Shown here: one piece after another, positions 7,356 through 12,730 of the stretch
How positions within the stretch are numbered: position 1 is the stretch's first letter
Layout of the letters: every line of letters begins with the position of its first letter
Origin: a virus
DNA: 20,314 nucleotides
IMG/VR virus record: IMGVR_UViG_3300024520_000605
Coordinates: 1 to 20,314 of that record
Direction: 5' to 3' (one strand)
Notes under the pieces: model-generated
What the model was told of the DNA's origin: nothing
The model's database searches: none
Seen by the model: only the letters and a program-made list of their open reading frames with translations
Program-made: the position numbers and the translations under genes

Positions 7356-8711
7356 CTAGCCCCCCTCGTCGGCCTCTGGTGGATATAAATCGTCCCACGT
7401 GGTGCCGGCTTTCACGCCAAGCGTAGCGTGTGCGCCCGAGAGCGAGTCGACCTGGTCGTCGTGACCTTTATCTGACCCGTCGAAATCCTCTAACTCATCG
7501 ATCCATTCTCCGTACCACGGGCCGAGCAGAACGCCGACTCGGCCTTGATGCGCGGCACTCGCTACGGGTCCAGAGCGTACCACTTTCGACCCCGTAGGCC
7601 GATGAAACCGCACCGTGAAACCCTCGAGTTCTCGAGCCAGCGCACGTGCGGCGATCTTGCCCGAAGCCCCGCCCTCCTGCTCTATGTGGATCTCGACTTC
7701 GACGCCATCGGCAATCGCAACCTCGCGAATCCATGTCTCGAGCGGCCCCGGCTTCTTCCGCTGTCGCTTGACGTCGGCGACGAGGTAATCAACCGAAGCG
7801 TTGAACAGCGACTCGTAGCGGGTGCCCACCGACCAGTCGGGGTCTTTGCCCTCTTTCTCTTCCGTCGCTGCGAGATCCCAGTACCGAATGCGACGCCGGA
7901 CCTTGCCTGGTCGGGTCGTGAACTTCTCAAACCATTCGCGATGAAATAGAGCTCCCGGAGGCCGAGCGTCCCAATCCCCGTCCATGAGCTGCGCTTTTTC
8001 GTGCGGGTGTAGTTCGTTGAGACTCGTCTCATAATCGTCGGCGTCGATATGCGGATTGTCCCTGAGCTTCGACGGCACGAATGCGCGCGCATGATTCACG
8101 AGCGAGGCCGGCGCCTCGTCGATATTCGTGGCCTCCGTAATCAATCTCTGCTTGACCCACTGATGGCCCTCGCCTCCCGGGTTGCTCGTACTCCGAACTC
8201 GAATGGGGATGACGCTTGCCATGCGCCGGCGCTGACGGGAAAACGCGATGTAGCGGTATTGGGCAAGCAAAAACTGCGTCAGCTCATCGAACCCGACGAA
8301 ATGATAGGCGCCGCCCTGGTAGTTCTCGCGATCTTTCAAATGCTGGCAATGCCCGAAATGCAACTCAGCGCCGCTCGAGAACTTGTATTTGGTCGCCTTA
8401 CCATCGACGCTCGCGTACCCGTGCGCCTGACCCGTAAGCCACTCGTCGGCAATGTCTAGAAGCCCTTCGGCAATCGCGAGCTGCGAGAACGTGCGACGCA
8501 CAATCAAGGCGCGATACTCGGGGAAGTCGACGAATTGCAACGCCGCAGCGAGCAGGAAAAACGACTTGCCGCCGCCGGCCGCACCGCCAAACAACATCTC
8601 TCTTTTCCAATCCATCGAGAGTGCGATTGATTGACGAGGCGTCGGGTCGATCGGTACGTCAATGGACGACGGCCAAACGAGATCGCCGAGCTCCCAGCTC
8701 GAGACGGTCAC
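7356..8711 (-). CDS. Terminase large subunit (ATPase and nuclease)
   Basis: This 451-residue motor protein pumps DNA into the prohead and cuts it. The N-terminal ATPase has a Walker A loop GGAAGGGKS at residues 42-50 and a Walker B strand HFVGFDE at 137-143, with an RSTSNPGG stretch (about 173-180) like the coupling motif. The C-terminal RNase H-like nuclease shows the expected acidic triad: Asp279 in RYWDLA, Glu344 or Glu346 in HIEQEGG, and Asp418/Asp419 in GHDDQVDS. Length is normal for the family. The start codon is GTG at 8711-8709 in a GTGA overlap with the small subunit stop. All motifs are intact, so the enzyme should be active. Confidence 0.95.
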   Translation of the reverse strand: MTVSSWELGDLVWPSSIDVPIDPTPRQSIALSMDWKREMLFGGAAGGGKSFFLLAAALQFVDFPEYRALIVRRTFSQLAIAEGLLDIADEWLTGQAHGYASVDGKATKYKFSSGAELHFGHCQHLKDRENYQGGAYHFVGFDELTQFLLAQYRYIAFSRQRRRMASVIPIRVRSTSNPGGEGHQWVKQRLITEATNIDEAPASLVNHARAFVPSKLRDNPHIDADDYETSLNELHPHEKAQLMDGDWDARPPGALFHREWFEKFTTRPGKVRRRIRYWDLAATEEKEGKDPDWSVGTRYESLFNASVDYLVADVKRQRKKPGPLETWIREVAIADGVEVEIHIEQEGGASGKIAARALARELEGFTVRFHRPTGSKVVRSGPVASAAHQGRVGVLLGPWYGEWIDELEDFDGSDKGHDDQVDSLSGAHATLGVKAGTTWDDLYPPEADEGG

Positions 8712-9145
8712 GATTCTATATCGGCGAGCCCGAGTTGTTTGGCAATGGCGGCCCGACGTTCCTCGGTGCCGGGTAGCACCGGGTCGCCGAGCTTCGACGG
8801 GGGCGCGGCCTGGTCGGGCTTCTGCGTCGCGCCGAGGATCACCCGCGCGGCCCCGAGCACCTCGAGCGCGTCGCGTGACGTGCCGGCAATTAGGGCGAGC
8901 CTCACGGCCACGAGCTCCGCAAATGTGGTATCCGGCGGTAAGACCTCGCGCACCCTGTCATCGAGCTGCTCGAGCCACTCGGGGGGTAGTTCCTGCTCGA
9001 GAACAACGTCAAGCGCTCGGCGAAGTCGCTTCGCTTGCCGGCGGTTCGCCGAATGGCCTCGAGGGTTGCCGCTCTCTCCCGGTTGCCAGCGGGTCGGGAT
9101 TGAGTTCGCTATGGGGTTGAATCCCCGCTCGTCGCCTGCGCTCAT
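8708..9145 (-). CDS. Terminase small subunit-like protein (DUF5681 type)
   Basis: This 145-residue protein probably recognises the phage DNA for packaging. Near the N-terminus it has RWQPGESGNPRGHS, the W-x-P-G-x-S-G-N-P-x-G signature of DUF5681 proteins, which commonly lie just before large terminase genes. A basic helix (RRQAKRLRRALD) and further helices follow, consistent with a DNA-binding oligomer. The open frame runs to 9217, but the ATG at 9145 forms an ATGA overlap with the upstream stop (9142-9144) and places the signature at the usual distance, so it is preferred. It overlaps the large subunit start by four bases. The role is inferred from the signature and synteny. Confidence 0.85.
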   Translation of the reverse strand: MSAGDERGFNPIANSIPTRWQPGESGNPRGHSANRRQAKRLRRALDVVLEQELPPEWLEQLDDRVREVLPPDTTFAELVAVRLALIAGTSRDALEVLGAARVILGATQKPDQAAPPSKLGDPVLPGTEERRAAIAKQLGLADIES

Positions 9146-9369
9146 GCCTGCGCCCCCCCGCTGGGTGTGGTGTTTTCGCCGCCGCCAAACCTCTCGAGCC
9201 TCACTGCAAGCGGCCACGGGCGAGCCCTGCGGCGGTTCTCGGTCAAAACAAGGCGAGTCGTTCCACGTGGCACGCTCAGCGCCCAGCGCGAGCCGCCGAT
9301 TGCCGTCACGTGGACACCGCGAGCCGCGAGATCCAAGAGCACTTTACGGGGGCAATAGGGGCGTCTCAT
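9142..9369 (-). CDS. Small basic protein of unknown function before the terminase genes
   Basis: This is a 75-residue basic protein beginning MRRPYCPRKVL that I do not recognise. The frame is open up to a GTG at 9426, but the ATG at 9369 has GAGG five bases upstream and sits in an ATGA overlap with the 24-codon minigene, so it is preferred. The middle alternates strands and basic turns (HVTAIGGSRWALSVPRGTTRLVL, then ENRRRARPWPLAVRLERF), which would suit a small nucleic-acid-binding fold. The end is Gly-rich. It overlaps the small terminase start by four bases, so the two are probably translated together. Function is unknown. Confidence 0.68.
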   Translation of the reverse strand: MRRPYCPRKVLLDLAARGVHVTAIGGSRWALSVPRGTTRLVLTENRRRARPWPLAVRLERFGGGENTTPSGGAQA

Positions 9370-9440
9370 AGCGCCTCGTTCAAGAGCAACCGATAGCGGT
9401 AGAGACCCCGTGGACACTCTGGGCACGCGCTACGCAGCAT
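9366..9440 (-). CDS. 24-codon minigene with a CxxC motif, coupled to both neighbours
   Basis: An ORF of 24 codons fills the gap between the HTH gene and the 75-residue gene exactly. Its ATG (9440-9438) shares one base with the HTH gene's stop (TGATG), and its own stop (9368-9366) overlaps the next ATG (ATGA). GGAGG lies 8 bases upstream, among the best ribosome sites in the window. The peptide starts MLRSACPECPRG and ends in a Leu-rich segment (YRYRLLLNEAL). Two cysteines spaced CxxC could bind metal as half of a zinc site in a dimer, but this is speculation. It could instead be a leader peptide that only serves to couple translation. Confidence 0.55.
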   Translation of the reverse strand: MLRSACPECPRGLYRYRLLLNEAL

Positions 9441-9658
9441 CACCGGCGCCTCCATTCTCGAATACATCGGCACAGGTCGATCCAAGCTTCATAGTCGTTG
9501 AGATGCACAAGCGTCCTACCGCCGCTCCTGGTTACTCGCAGTCGGCCGGACTGAATCTGGCGATAGATCGTCGGCGTCGTCACGCCAGCGCGCTCGGCGA
9601 CTTCTACGATCGTCAGAAGGCGCGCAGGCTTGGTCAGTTCTAGTTCTCGTCTCGTCAT
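9440..9658 (-). CDS. HTH DNA-binding protein, MerR/excisionase-like
   Basis: This is a 72-residue protein with a single winged-helix-like HTH domain. LLTIVEVAERAGVTTPTIYRQIQSGRLRV (about residues 14-42) is the helix-turn-helix pattern of the excisionase/MerR group (HTH_17), followed by a wing-like SGGRTLVHLNDYEAWI. The ATG at 9658 has AGAGG 9 bases upstream and is preferred to the GTG at 9676. Such proteins act as excisionases or as small transcription regulators. With no integrase in this genome, a regulatory role at the head of the late genes, or a DNA-architectural role in packaging, is more likely than excision. Its stop overlaps the following minigene start. Confidence 0.82.
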   Translation of the reverse strand: MTRRELELTKPARLLTIVEVAERAGVTTPTIYRQIQSGRLRVTRSGGRTLVHLNDYEAWIDLCRCIREWRRR

Positions 9659-9677
9659 CTGAATACACCTCTGCACG

Positions 9678-9908
9678 TCATTGGGATCGATGCGGCTTTG
9701 CCGTCGTTCGTTGCCTCACGGCCCCTGGTTGATGGGGCACGGCAACGAACGCGAGGGTGAGTCGGAACGGCTCGCCGAGCCTCATTAGGAGTGCAGCGAT
9801 AGACGATGTCAACTCTGGGAATCCACCCCACGCACGCAAATACAGAGCATGATCAAGCATCGTCGAGCATTTGGGCGAATGAGTGAGATTCAAAACGAAA
9901 CAATTCAT
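9678..9908 (-). CDS. Uncertain 76-residue ORF downstream of the repressor-like gene
   Basis: An ATG at 9908 overlaps the stop of the Xre-like gene (ATGA), which is the coupling style used throughout this genome. The product (MNCFVLNLTHSPKCSTMLDH...) has no recognisable domain; the middle is hydrophobic and the end basic (VRQRTTAKPHRSQ). There is no good Shine-Dalgarno site, codon choice looks less GC-rich at third positions than in the structural genes, and the strong inverted repeat at 9705-9751 falls inside the frame. It may be a real small gene or a non-coding regulatory stretch that happens to be open. Confidence 0.4.
   Translation of the reverse strand: MNCFVLNLTHSPKCSTMLDHALYLRAWGGFPELTSSIAALLMRLGEPFRLTLAFVAVPHQPGAVRQRTTAKPHRSQ
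9705..9751. other. Large inverted repeat (possible regulatory hairpin, terminator-like or origin/cos structure)
   Basis: Bases 9705-9715 (cgttcgttgcc) are the exact reverse complement of 9741-9751. Inside them 9721-9725 (gcccc) pairs with 9734-9738 (ggggc) around an 8-base loop. The result is an 11-pair stem, an internal loop, a 5-pair stem and a loop. Neither strand has a T-tract after the stem. It lies between the two regulator genes and upstream of the terminase genes, a region where a control structure, packaging site or origin could be located. Confidence 0.6.
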
Positions 9909-10102
9909 GCCGGGTTTTGTAGCGTTTCCCATTCCGTCGCTTTAAGCCCGACCGCTTTTGCGAGCTTTCGTCCCGTCGTTTTCGTCGTCGGGCGCTGGCC
10001 GCGTTCGATGAATCCCACGAGTGCGTGCGAGCACCCGGCAACGCTTGCGACCTGACGGAGTGTCATTCCCTTGCGTCGTCGGGCGAGTTCTAATTTTGTC
10101 AT
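9905..10102 (-). CDS. Xre-family HTH repressor-like protein
   Basis: This is a 65-residue single-domain Cro/C1-type HTH protein. LELARRRKGMTLRQVASVAGCSHALVGFIERGQRP (about residues 4-38) shows the five-helix Xre pattern, including an S-x-x-x-V-G-F-I-E-R-G-Q-R block at helices 3-4. The ATG at 10102 has GAGAGG 6-8 bases upstream and is preferred to an upstream start at 10135. It is transcribed divergently from the SSB operon, the usual arrangement for a repressor or Cro-like switch controlling early genes and itself. There is no C-terminal peptidase or oligomerisation domain, so it is nearer to Cro in size than to a LexA-like repressor. Confidence 0.85.
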   Translation of the reverse strand: MTKLELARRRKGMTLRQVASVAGCSHALVGFIERGQRPTTKTTGRKLAKAVGLKATEWETLQNPA

Positions 10103-10180
10103 GTGATTTCCTCTCGTTGTGTACGCTGTCAACAAACGCTAAGGTAGCAAAGACGCCAATAAAGGCGCGGGAGAATCAAA
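10103..10180. promoter_or_regulatory. Divergent control region between the repressor-like gene and the SSB operon
   Basis: These 78 bases separate two divergent genes, so promoters for both directions must lie here or nearby. A perfect minus-strand TTGACA (plus-strand 10127-10132) is a candidate -35 box, but no good -10 box follows it before the repressor start. Two direct ACGCT repeats (10123-10127 and 10136-10140) flank GTCAACAA and could be operator half-sites. A small CGCC/GGCG hairpin (10154-10167) sits just before the SSB gene's GGGAGA ribosome site (10169-10174). Exact promoter positions cannot be set by eye. Confidence 0.4.
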
Positions 10181-10846
10181 ATGACACAAATTAAACGTCG
10201 ACTCGGGGACTATGCCAGTAGTCAATTTCTCAACTCTCAAGACGTGATCGGCCAAGAGGGTCCAGCCGTGATCACGGGCGTCGCCGAACGCGCAGTCAAG
10301 GATGATCGAAAGCCGGGTGGCGAACGGTTAGCCATTATGATCACCTTCGATCGCTGGCCGGATAAGGGTTACGACTGCAATTCAACGAATATTCGAGTAT
10401 TGCAGGATATGCTCGGCGAAGATGTGACACCCGATGAACTCCGCGGCGTGCGCGTCTTCCTGACGACGCATCAAACTAACTTCGGTCGGGGCATACTGTT
10501 TCAGCCACCGCAGGATTCGATGCACGACGCTCAAGCCGCAGCGCGGCAGCGCATCGCTAATGCGCGAGAAGCGCAACATGCCGCGCCCGATGAGCGTTAC
10601 CAGCCCGCACCGCCCGCGCCGCTCGTCCTTCAGCATTCGCACGACGTAGGGAACGTCTGCGATCCGCTTTCGTGCGACGTTGCGCGGGCAATCGATCTCG
10701 GCCATGCGGTCACCGAGACCTGGCCGCCGCCCCCGGCATTCGTCCCAACGAATCAGCCGGCACCCGTCGTCCAAGAGACGGCGTCGCAACGCTTCGCCAA
10801 TGAAGTGATTGCGGCGCCCGTCGATCCCGAAGAGATTCCGTTCTAA
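10181..10846 (+). CDS. Single-stranded DNA-binding-like protein with SSB-type C-terminal tip
   Basis: This 221-residue protein is the only clear candidate DNA-metabolism gene. Residues about 27-110 (ITGVAERAVKDD, ERLAIMITFDRWPDKGYDCNSTN, DMLGEDVTPDELRGVRVFL) follow a pattern seen in phage OB-fold-like ssDNA-binding proteins: a short strand pair, an Asn-containing turn, a helix ending in LG, and a G-x-R/K-V strand. A long Pro/Ala/Gln-rich disordered linker follows. The last residues, DPEEIPF, match the acidic tip (D/E-rich then IPF) by which bacterial SSB recruits host replication and repair proteins. The ATG has GGGAGA 6-7 bases upstream. It probably coats phage ssDNA and attracts host enzymes. 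The OB-fold call is by pattern and less certain than the tail. Confidence 0.72.
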   Translation: MTQIKRRLGDYASSQFLNSQDVIGQEGPAVITGVAERAVKDDRKPGGERLAIMITFDRWPDKGYDCNSTNIRVLQDMLGEDVTPDELRGVRVFLTTHQTNFGRGILFQPPQDSMHDAQAAARQRIANAREAQHAAPDERYQPAPPAPLVLQHSHDVGNVCDPLSCDVARAIDLGHAVTETWPPPPAFVPTNQPAPVVQETASQRFANEVIAAPVDPEEIPF

Positions 10847-11079
10847 TGCGGGGCAAGGTCGCACGAGCGCAAGCTGGCGCTGATCACTGGTACACCCGCT
10901 ATCAGGACGAGGTCAAACGATACGCGCAACTCGAAGAAACCTGCGCCGATGCTTTGCTCGAGGTCGAGCGTCTGACCAATACCAACCTCGAGCTGCGCGA
11001 GAGAATTAAGCAGCTCGAAAAACCGGCGCCGTCGGGCGTCCAGTGGTCGCGTGAAGTCGACTACACGAGAGAGGCGTAA
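10846..11079 (+). CDS. Small coiled-coil protein of unknown function
   Basis: This is a 77-residue protein whose ATG overlaps the SSB-like gene's stop (TAATG), so it is translationally coupled. Residues about 15-58 form a clear amphipathic helix with heptad-like leucines (YAQLEETCADALLEVERL, NLELRERIKQLEK), predicting a coiled-coil dimer or trimer. A basic N-terminus and a short tail (SREVDYTREA) flank it. I see no catalytic or DNA-binding motif. As part of the early operon it may modify the SSB-like protein or a host factor, but there is no direct evidence. Confidence 0.75.
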   Translation: MRGKVARAQAGADHWYTRYQDEVKRYAQLEETCADALLEVERLTNTNLELRERIKQLEKPAPSGVQWSREVDYTREA

Positions 11080-11081
11080 CT

Positions 11082-11291
11082 ATGAAAGTCAAAATAGAAT
11101 TTCACACGGCCCATGCGGCGGAACTCATCGAGTATCTACTCGCGCGTCGGCGCGACGCAGAAAAAAACGTAGTATCCGAGTTTGAATTGCCCTGGGAAGC
11201 GAGAGGTGACGCTAGAAACACGATTCATGGTGTTTTGACGAACCTAGTCACCGAGATTCGGCGACAACTGCTGAACCCTGGAGACGTTTAG
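11082..11291 (+). CDS. Small unknown protein of the early operon
   Basis: This is a 69-residue protein starting at an ATG two bases after the previous stop, with GAGAGGCG upstream. It begins with a strand-like MKVKIEFHTAHAAELIEYLL, continues with a charged helix (ARRRDAEKNVVSEFELP) and ends with a helix (HGVLTNLVTEIRRQLL). The compact alpha/beta character suggests a small soluble protein. No family is recognised. Its stop shares one base with the next gene's GTG. Confidence 0.72.
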   Translation: MKVKIEFHTAHAAELIEYLLARRRDAEKNVVSEFELPWEARGDARNTIHGVLTNLVTEIRRQLLNPGDV

Positions 11292-11476
11292 TGCCGACCT
11301 CACCCGAAGCTGAAGCAATTGCAAAACATGCGCGCGCCGTCGAACGAGTCCGCATTGCAGTAGAGCTGCTTGGCGGCCTTATCGAAAATGAGACGACGGC
11401 CGACGTGTCGTCGGTGCTTCTCGAGATAGAGCGGGTACAAACGCTGCTAGCAAAAGCAATACCCGACATCGAATAG
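11291..11476 (+). CDS. Small helical protein, last gene of the early operon
   Basis: This is a 61-residue protein with a GTG start sharing a base with the previous stop (TAGTG). The sequence is almost fully helical and amphipathic (AEAIAKHARAVERVRIAVELLGGLIEN, then SVLLEIERVQTLLAKAI), suggesting a small helical bundle or dimer. No family is recognised. Evidence that it is real comes from tight coupling with the gene before it and from the terminator that follows 28 bases after its stop. Confidence 0.68.
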   Translation: MPTSPEAEAIAKHARAVERVRIAVELLGGLIENETTADVSSVLLEIERVQTLLAKAIPDIE

Positions 11477-11503
11477 CTCGGCCCCGAGACGCACACGGCC
11501 TGG

Positions 11504-11538
11504 AAGCGCCCGCAGACTACGGTTTTCGGGCGCTTTTC
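11504..11538 (+). terminator. Intrinsic-type terminator of the early operon
   Basis: Bases 11504-11512 (aagcgcccg) pair with 11527-11535 (cgggcgctt), a 9-bp GC-rich stem with a 14-base loop, followed on the plus strand by a T-rich stretch (tttt, cgg, tttt). It lies 28 bases after the last plus-strand gene and faces the end of the late unit. On the minus strand no T-tract follows, so termination of the late transcript by the same hairpin is less certain. Confidence 0.75.
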
Positions 11539-11657
11539 GGTTTTGGATAGTAACGCTGCTGTCGCTTCAAATGTCGTCCGAGCACCGGCGCCAGCGCCGC
11601 AGCGACCCCAATCCACGCGGCACCCCAAAGCAGCGCAGTCGCGGTTTGAGACGACAC
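11517..11657 (-). CDS. 46-residue single-span membrane protein (candidate lysis protein)
   Basis: This is a small ORF read by hand: a GTG at 11657-11655, 46 codons, and a TAG at 11519-11517. The product starts MSSQTATALLWGAAWIG, forms one transmembrane helix at about residues 7-27, and ends in a strongly basic, Tyr/Pro-containing tail (RHLKRQQRYYPKPKSARKP), so an N-out, C-in orientation is expected. It begins 11 bases after the lipoprotein gene and is the last gene of the late unit. The ribosome site is weak. Its stop codon lies inside the loop of the opposing terminator. A holin, pinholin or inner-membrane spanin-like role is possible from size, topology and place only. Confidence 0.55.
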   Translation of the reverse strand: MSSQTATALLWGAAWIGVAAALAPVLGRHLKRQQRYYPKPKSARKP

Positions 11658-11668
11658 TGACGCCGGCT

Positions 11669-12010
11669 TTAATCGGTTACCGAGAGTGCCGCCGAAGCCG
11701 CACCGAATGGCGAGAGCAGGGCGCCTAGGATGCGACCCACGCCCGCGATCGTGTCGACGATGACGGCGCCACCGCTCTCGGATAGGTTGCCACCCTCGAG
11801 CGCCGATGGCCCTTCCTCGTCACCGCCCACGACTGCATAGCCGTTCGTCCATTGCACGCCGCGGGTCTCGTAATAAACCTCCGTCACCACCTGGCCGTCG
11901 TCGAGCTTGGCCGTGAGTAAAACGGGCGACACAATTCCGATGTTGCCCGCGCACCCGAACGAGTAGATCGTTGCGAGTGTCAGTCCTGCGAGTTTTGCCA
12001 TTCGTTGCAC
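11669..12010 (-). CDS. Predicted lipoprotein in the lysis region
   Basis: This 113-residue protein has a signal-like N-terminus (MAKLAGLTLATIYSFGC after a possible 3-residue extension); the SFGC segment puts Cys20 after a glycine as in a lipobox, although Phe at -2 is unusual. The GTG at 12010 is preferred because GAGGGGG lies 6-7 bases upstream; an ATG at 12001 is the alternative. The middle is polar with strand-like segments (GQVVTEVYYETRG). Residues 83-108 are hydrophobic and Gly/Ala-rich (VIVDTIAGVGRILGALLSPFGAA), perhaps an amphipathic or membrane-associated helix. Between a DUF5675 gene and a small membrane-protein gene, it could be an outer-membrane lysis protein (o-spanin-like), although it is long and atypical for that. 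Confidence 0.72.
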   Translation of the reverse strand: MQRMAKLAGLTLATIYSFGCAGNIGIVSPVLLTAKLDDGQVVTEVYYETRGVQWTNGYAVVGGDEEGPSALEGGNLSESGGAVIVDTIAGVGRILGALLSPFGAASAALSVTD

Positions 12011-12024
12011 ATTGGCCCCCTCAA

Positions 12025-12435
12025 CTAGTTCAGAATTAAATCATGCGTCTCGGCACTGGCGAGTTGTCGGCGCAGCTCATCCCACGCAGCGGCAACGTCG
12101 AGCGCCTCGCCCCACGCACTGACCGATTTAGAAACGCAGAGGCATCCTTCAAGGTCAGACGGAAATCGCGCCTTGTGCAATACACAGGCGTTTCGAGATT
12201 TACCCACGGCGGGGGATACCCCGCCGGCGACTGTCGACCCGACAAGCGCCCACGTGTTTGGGTATTTAGTCCCGTGATGCCTCACAAGCTGATACTCACC
12301 ACGAGGCACGCACGAGATGTTTCGACGATTGCCGTTCCACTCTCGTTCCATAAGCCAGAGTGAGAGCCCGTCGGCCTCGAGCAACGAGTATTTTCCGTTG
12401 AAATCATCAAACATCAAAGAGGCTACAAGCTGCAT
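12025..12435 (-). CDS. DUF5675-family protein (candidate lysis enzyme)
   Basis: This 136-residue protein matches the DUF5675 pattern: LWLMEREWNGNRRNISCVPRG (a strand, then N-x-x-x-x-S-C-I/V-P-x-G), EYQLVRHHGTKYP, and the later VLHKARFPSDLEGCLCVS, equivalent to the family's H-x-x-N...D-x-x-G-C block. DUF5675 proteins often lie in phage lysis regions. The H...GC arrangement is reminiscent of L,D-transpeptidase-like enzymes, but activity has not been established as far as I know. No lysozyme, amidase or endopeptidase is visible elsewhere here, so this is the best candidate for the wall-active step. The ATG at 12435 follows the upstream stop by four bases without a clear Shine-Dalgarno site. Confidence 0.8.
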   Translation of the reverse strand: MQLVASLMFDDFNGKYSLLEADGLSLWLMEREWNGNRRNISCVPRGEYQLVRHHGTKYPNTWALVGSTVAGGVSPAVGKSRNACVLHKARFPSDLEGCLCVSKSVSAWGEALDVAAAWDELRRQLASAETHDLILN

Positions 12436-12439
12436 GAGT

Positions 12440-12730
12440 TCACGTTGAGTTTGCCCAGAATTGGAGTAGCCAAGCGGAAGCCGTGATTACGGCCACGGCC
12501 ACCGCGCAGAGCGTCGCGACTTTCGCCTGAAACGTTTTGAGCTCACTGTGCAACTCCATCAGCTCGCGTTCTAACCGACGTTGCGTCTCATCGAGCATCG
12601 ACTGCCCCTGATCAACGATCATCTTGAGGTTTCGATAGTCATGGCGCAATTCTTTCACCTCTTGGAAGAACCTTCCCAGTTCTCGCTGATCGCCATTACC
12701 TACGTCCGCCACGGCAATGTCAGAACCCAC
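12440..12730 (-). CDS. Coiled-coil protein with C-terminal membrane anchor
   Basis: This protein of about 90-96 residues has a long amphipathic helix (ELGRFFQEVKELRHDYRNL, then SMLDETQRRLERELMELHSELKTFQAKVA) followed by one C-terminal transmembrane segment (LCAVAVAVITASAWLLQFW). This architecture is common in phage proteins encoded next to holins. The start is uncertain: the frame opens at a TTG (12784), but this lies deep inside the 56-codon membrane gene. A GTG at 12730, overlapping that gene's end, or a GTG at 12712 just after its stop is more plausible. It probably sits in the inner membrane with the coiled coil in the cytoplasm. A regulatory or structural role in lysis is inferred. Confidence 0.72.
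   Translation of the reverse strand: MGSDIAVADVGNGDQRELGRFFQEVKELRHDYRNLKMIVDQGQSMLDETQRRLERELMELHSELKTFQAKVATLCAVAVAVITASAWLLQFWANST

Noticed and set aside
8631-9371. 246-codon plus-strand ORF opposite both terminase genes
   Set aside because: It is a Ser/Arg/Ala-rich antisense shadow of two well-supported genes and shows no domain or ribosome site.
9440-9658. Excisionase paired with a missing integrase at a window edge
   Set aside because: The window is a closed genome, so nothing is missing at the edges. The HTH protein is better kept as a general DNA-binding regulator.
11248-11628. 126-codon minus-strand ORF opposite the last early gene
   Set aside because: It spans the terminator antisense and has low-complexity composition. 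The hydrophobic 46-codon frame in the same place is more protein-like.
11543-11728. 61-codon plus-strand ORF after the terminator
   Set aside because: It starts downstream of the early terminator, is Pro/Arg-rich and lies antisense to two better-supported late genes.
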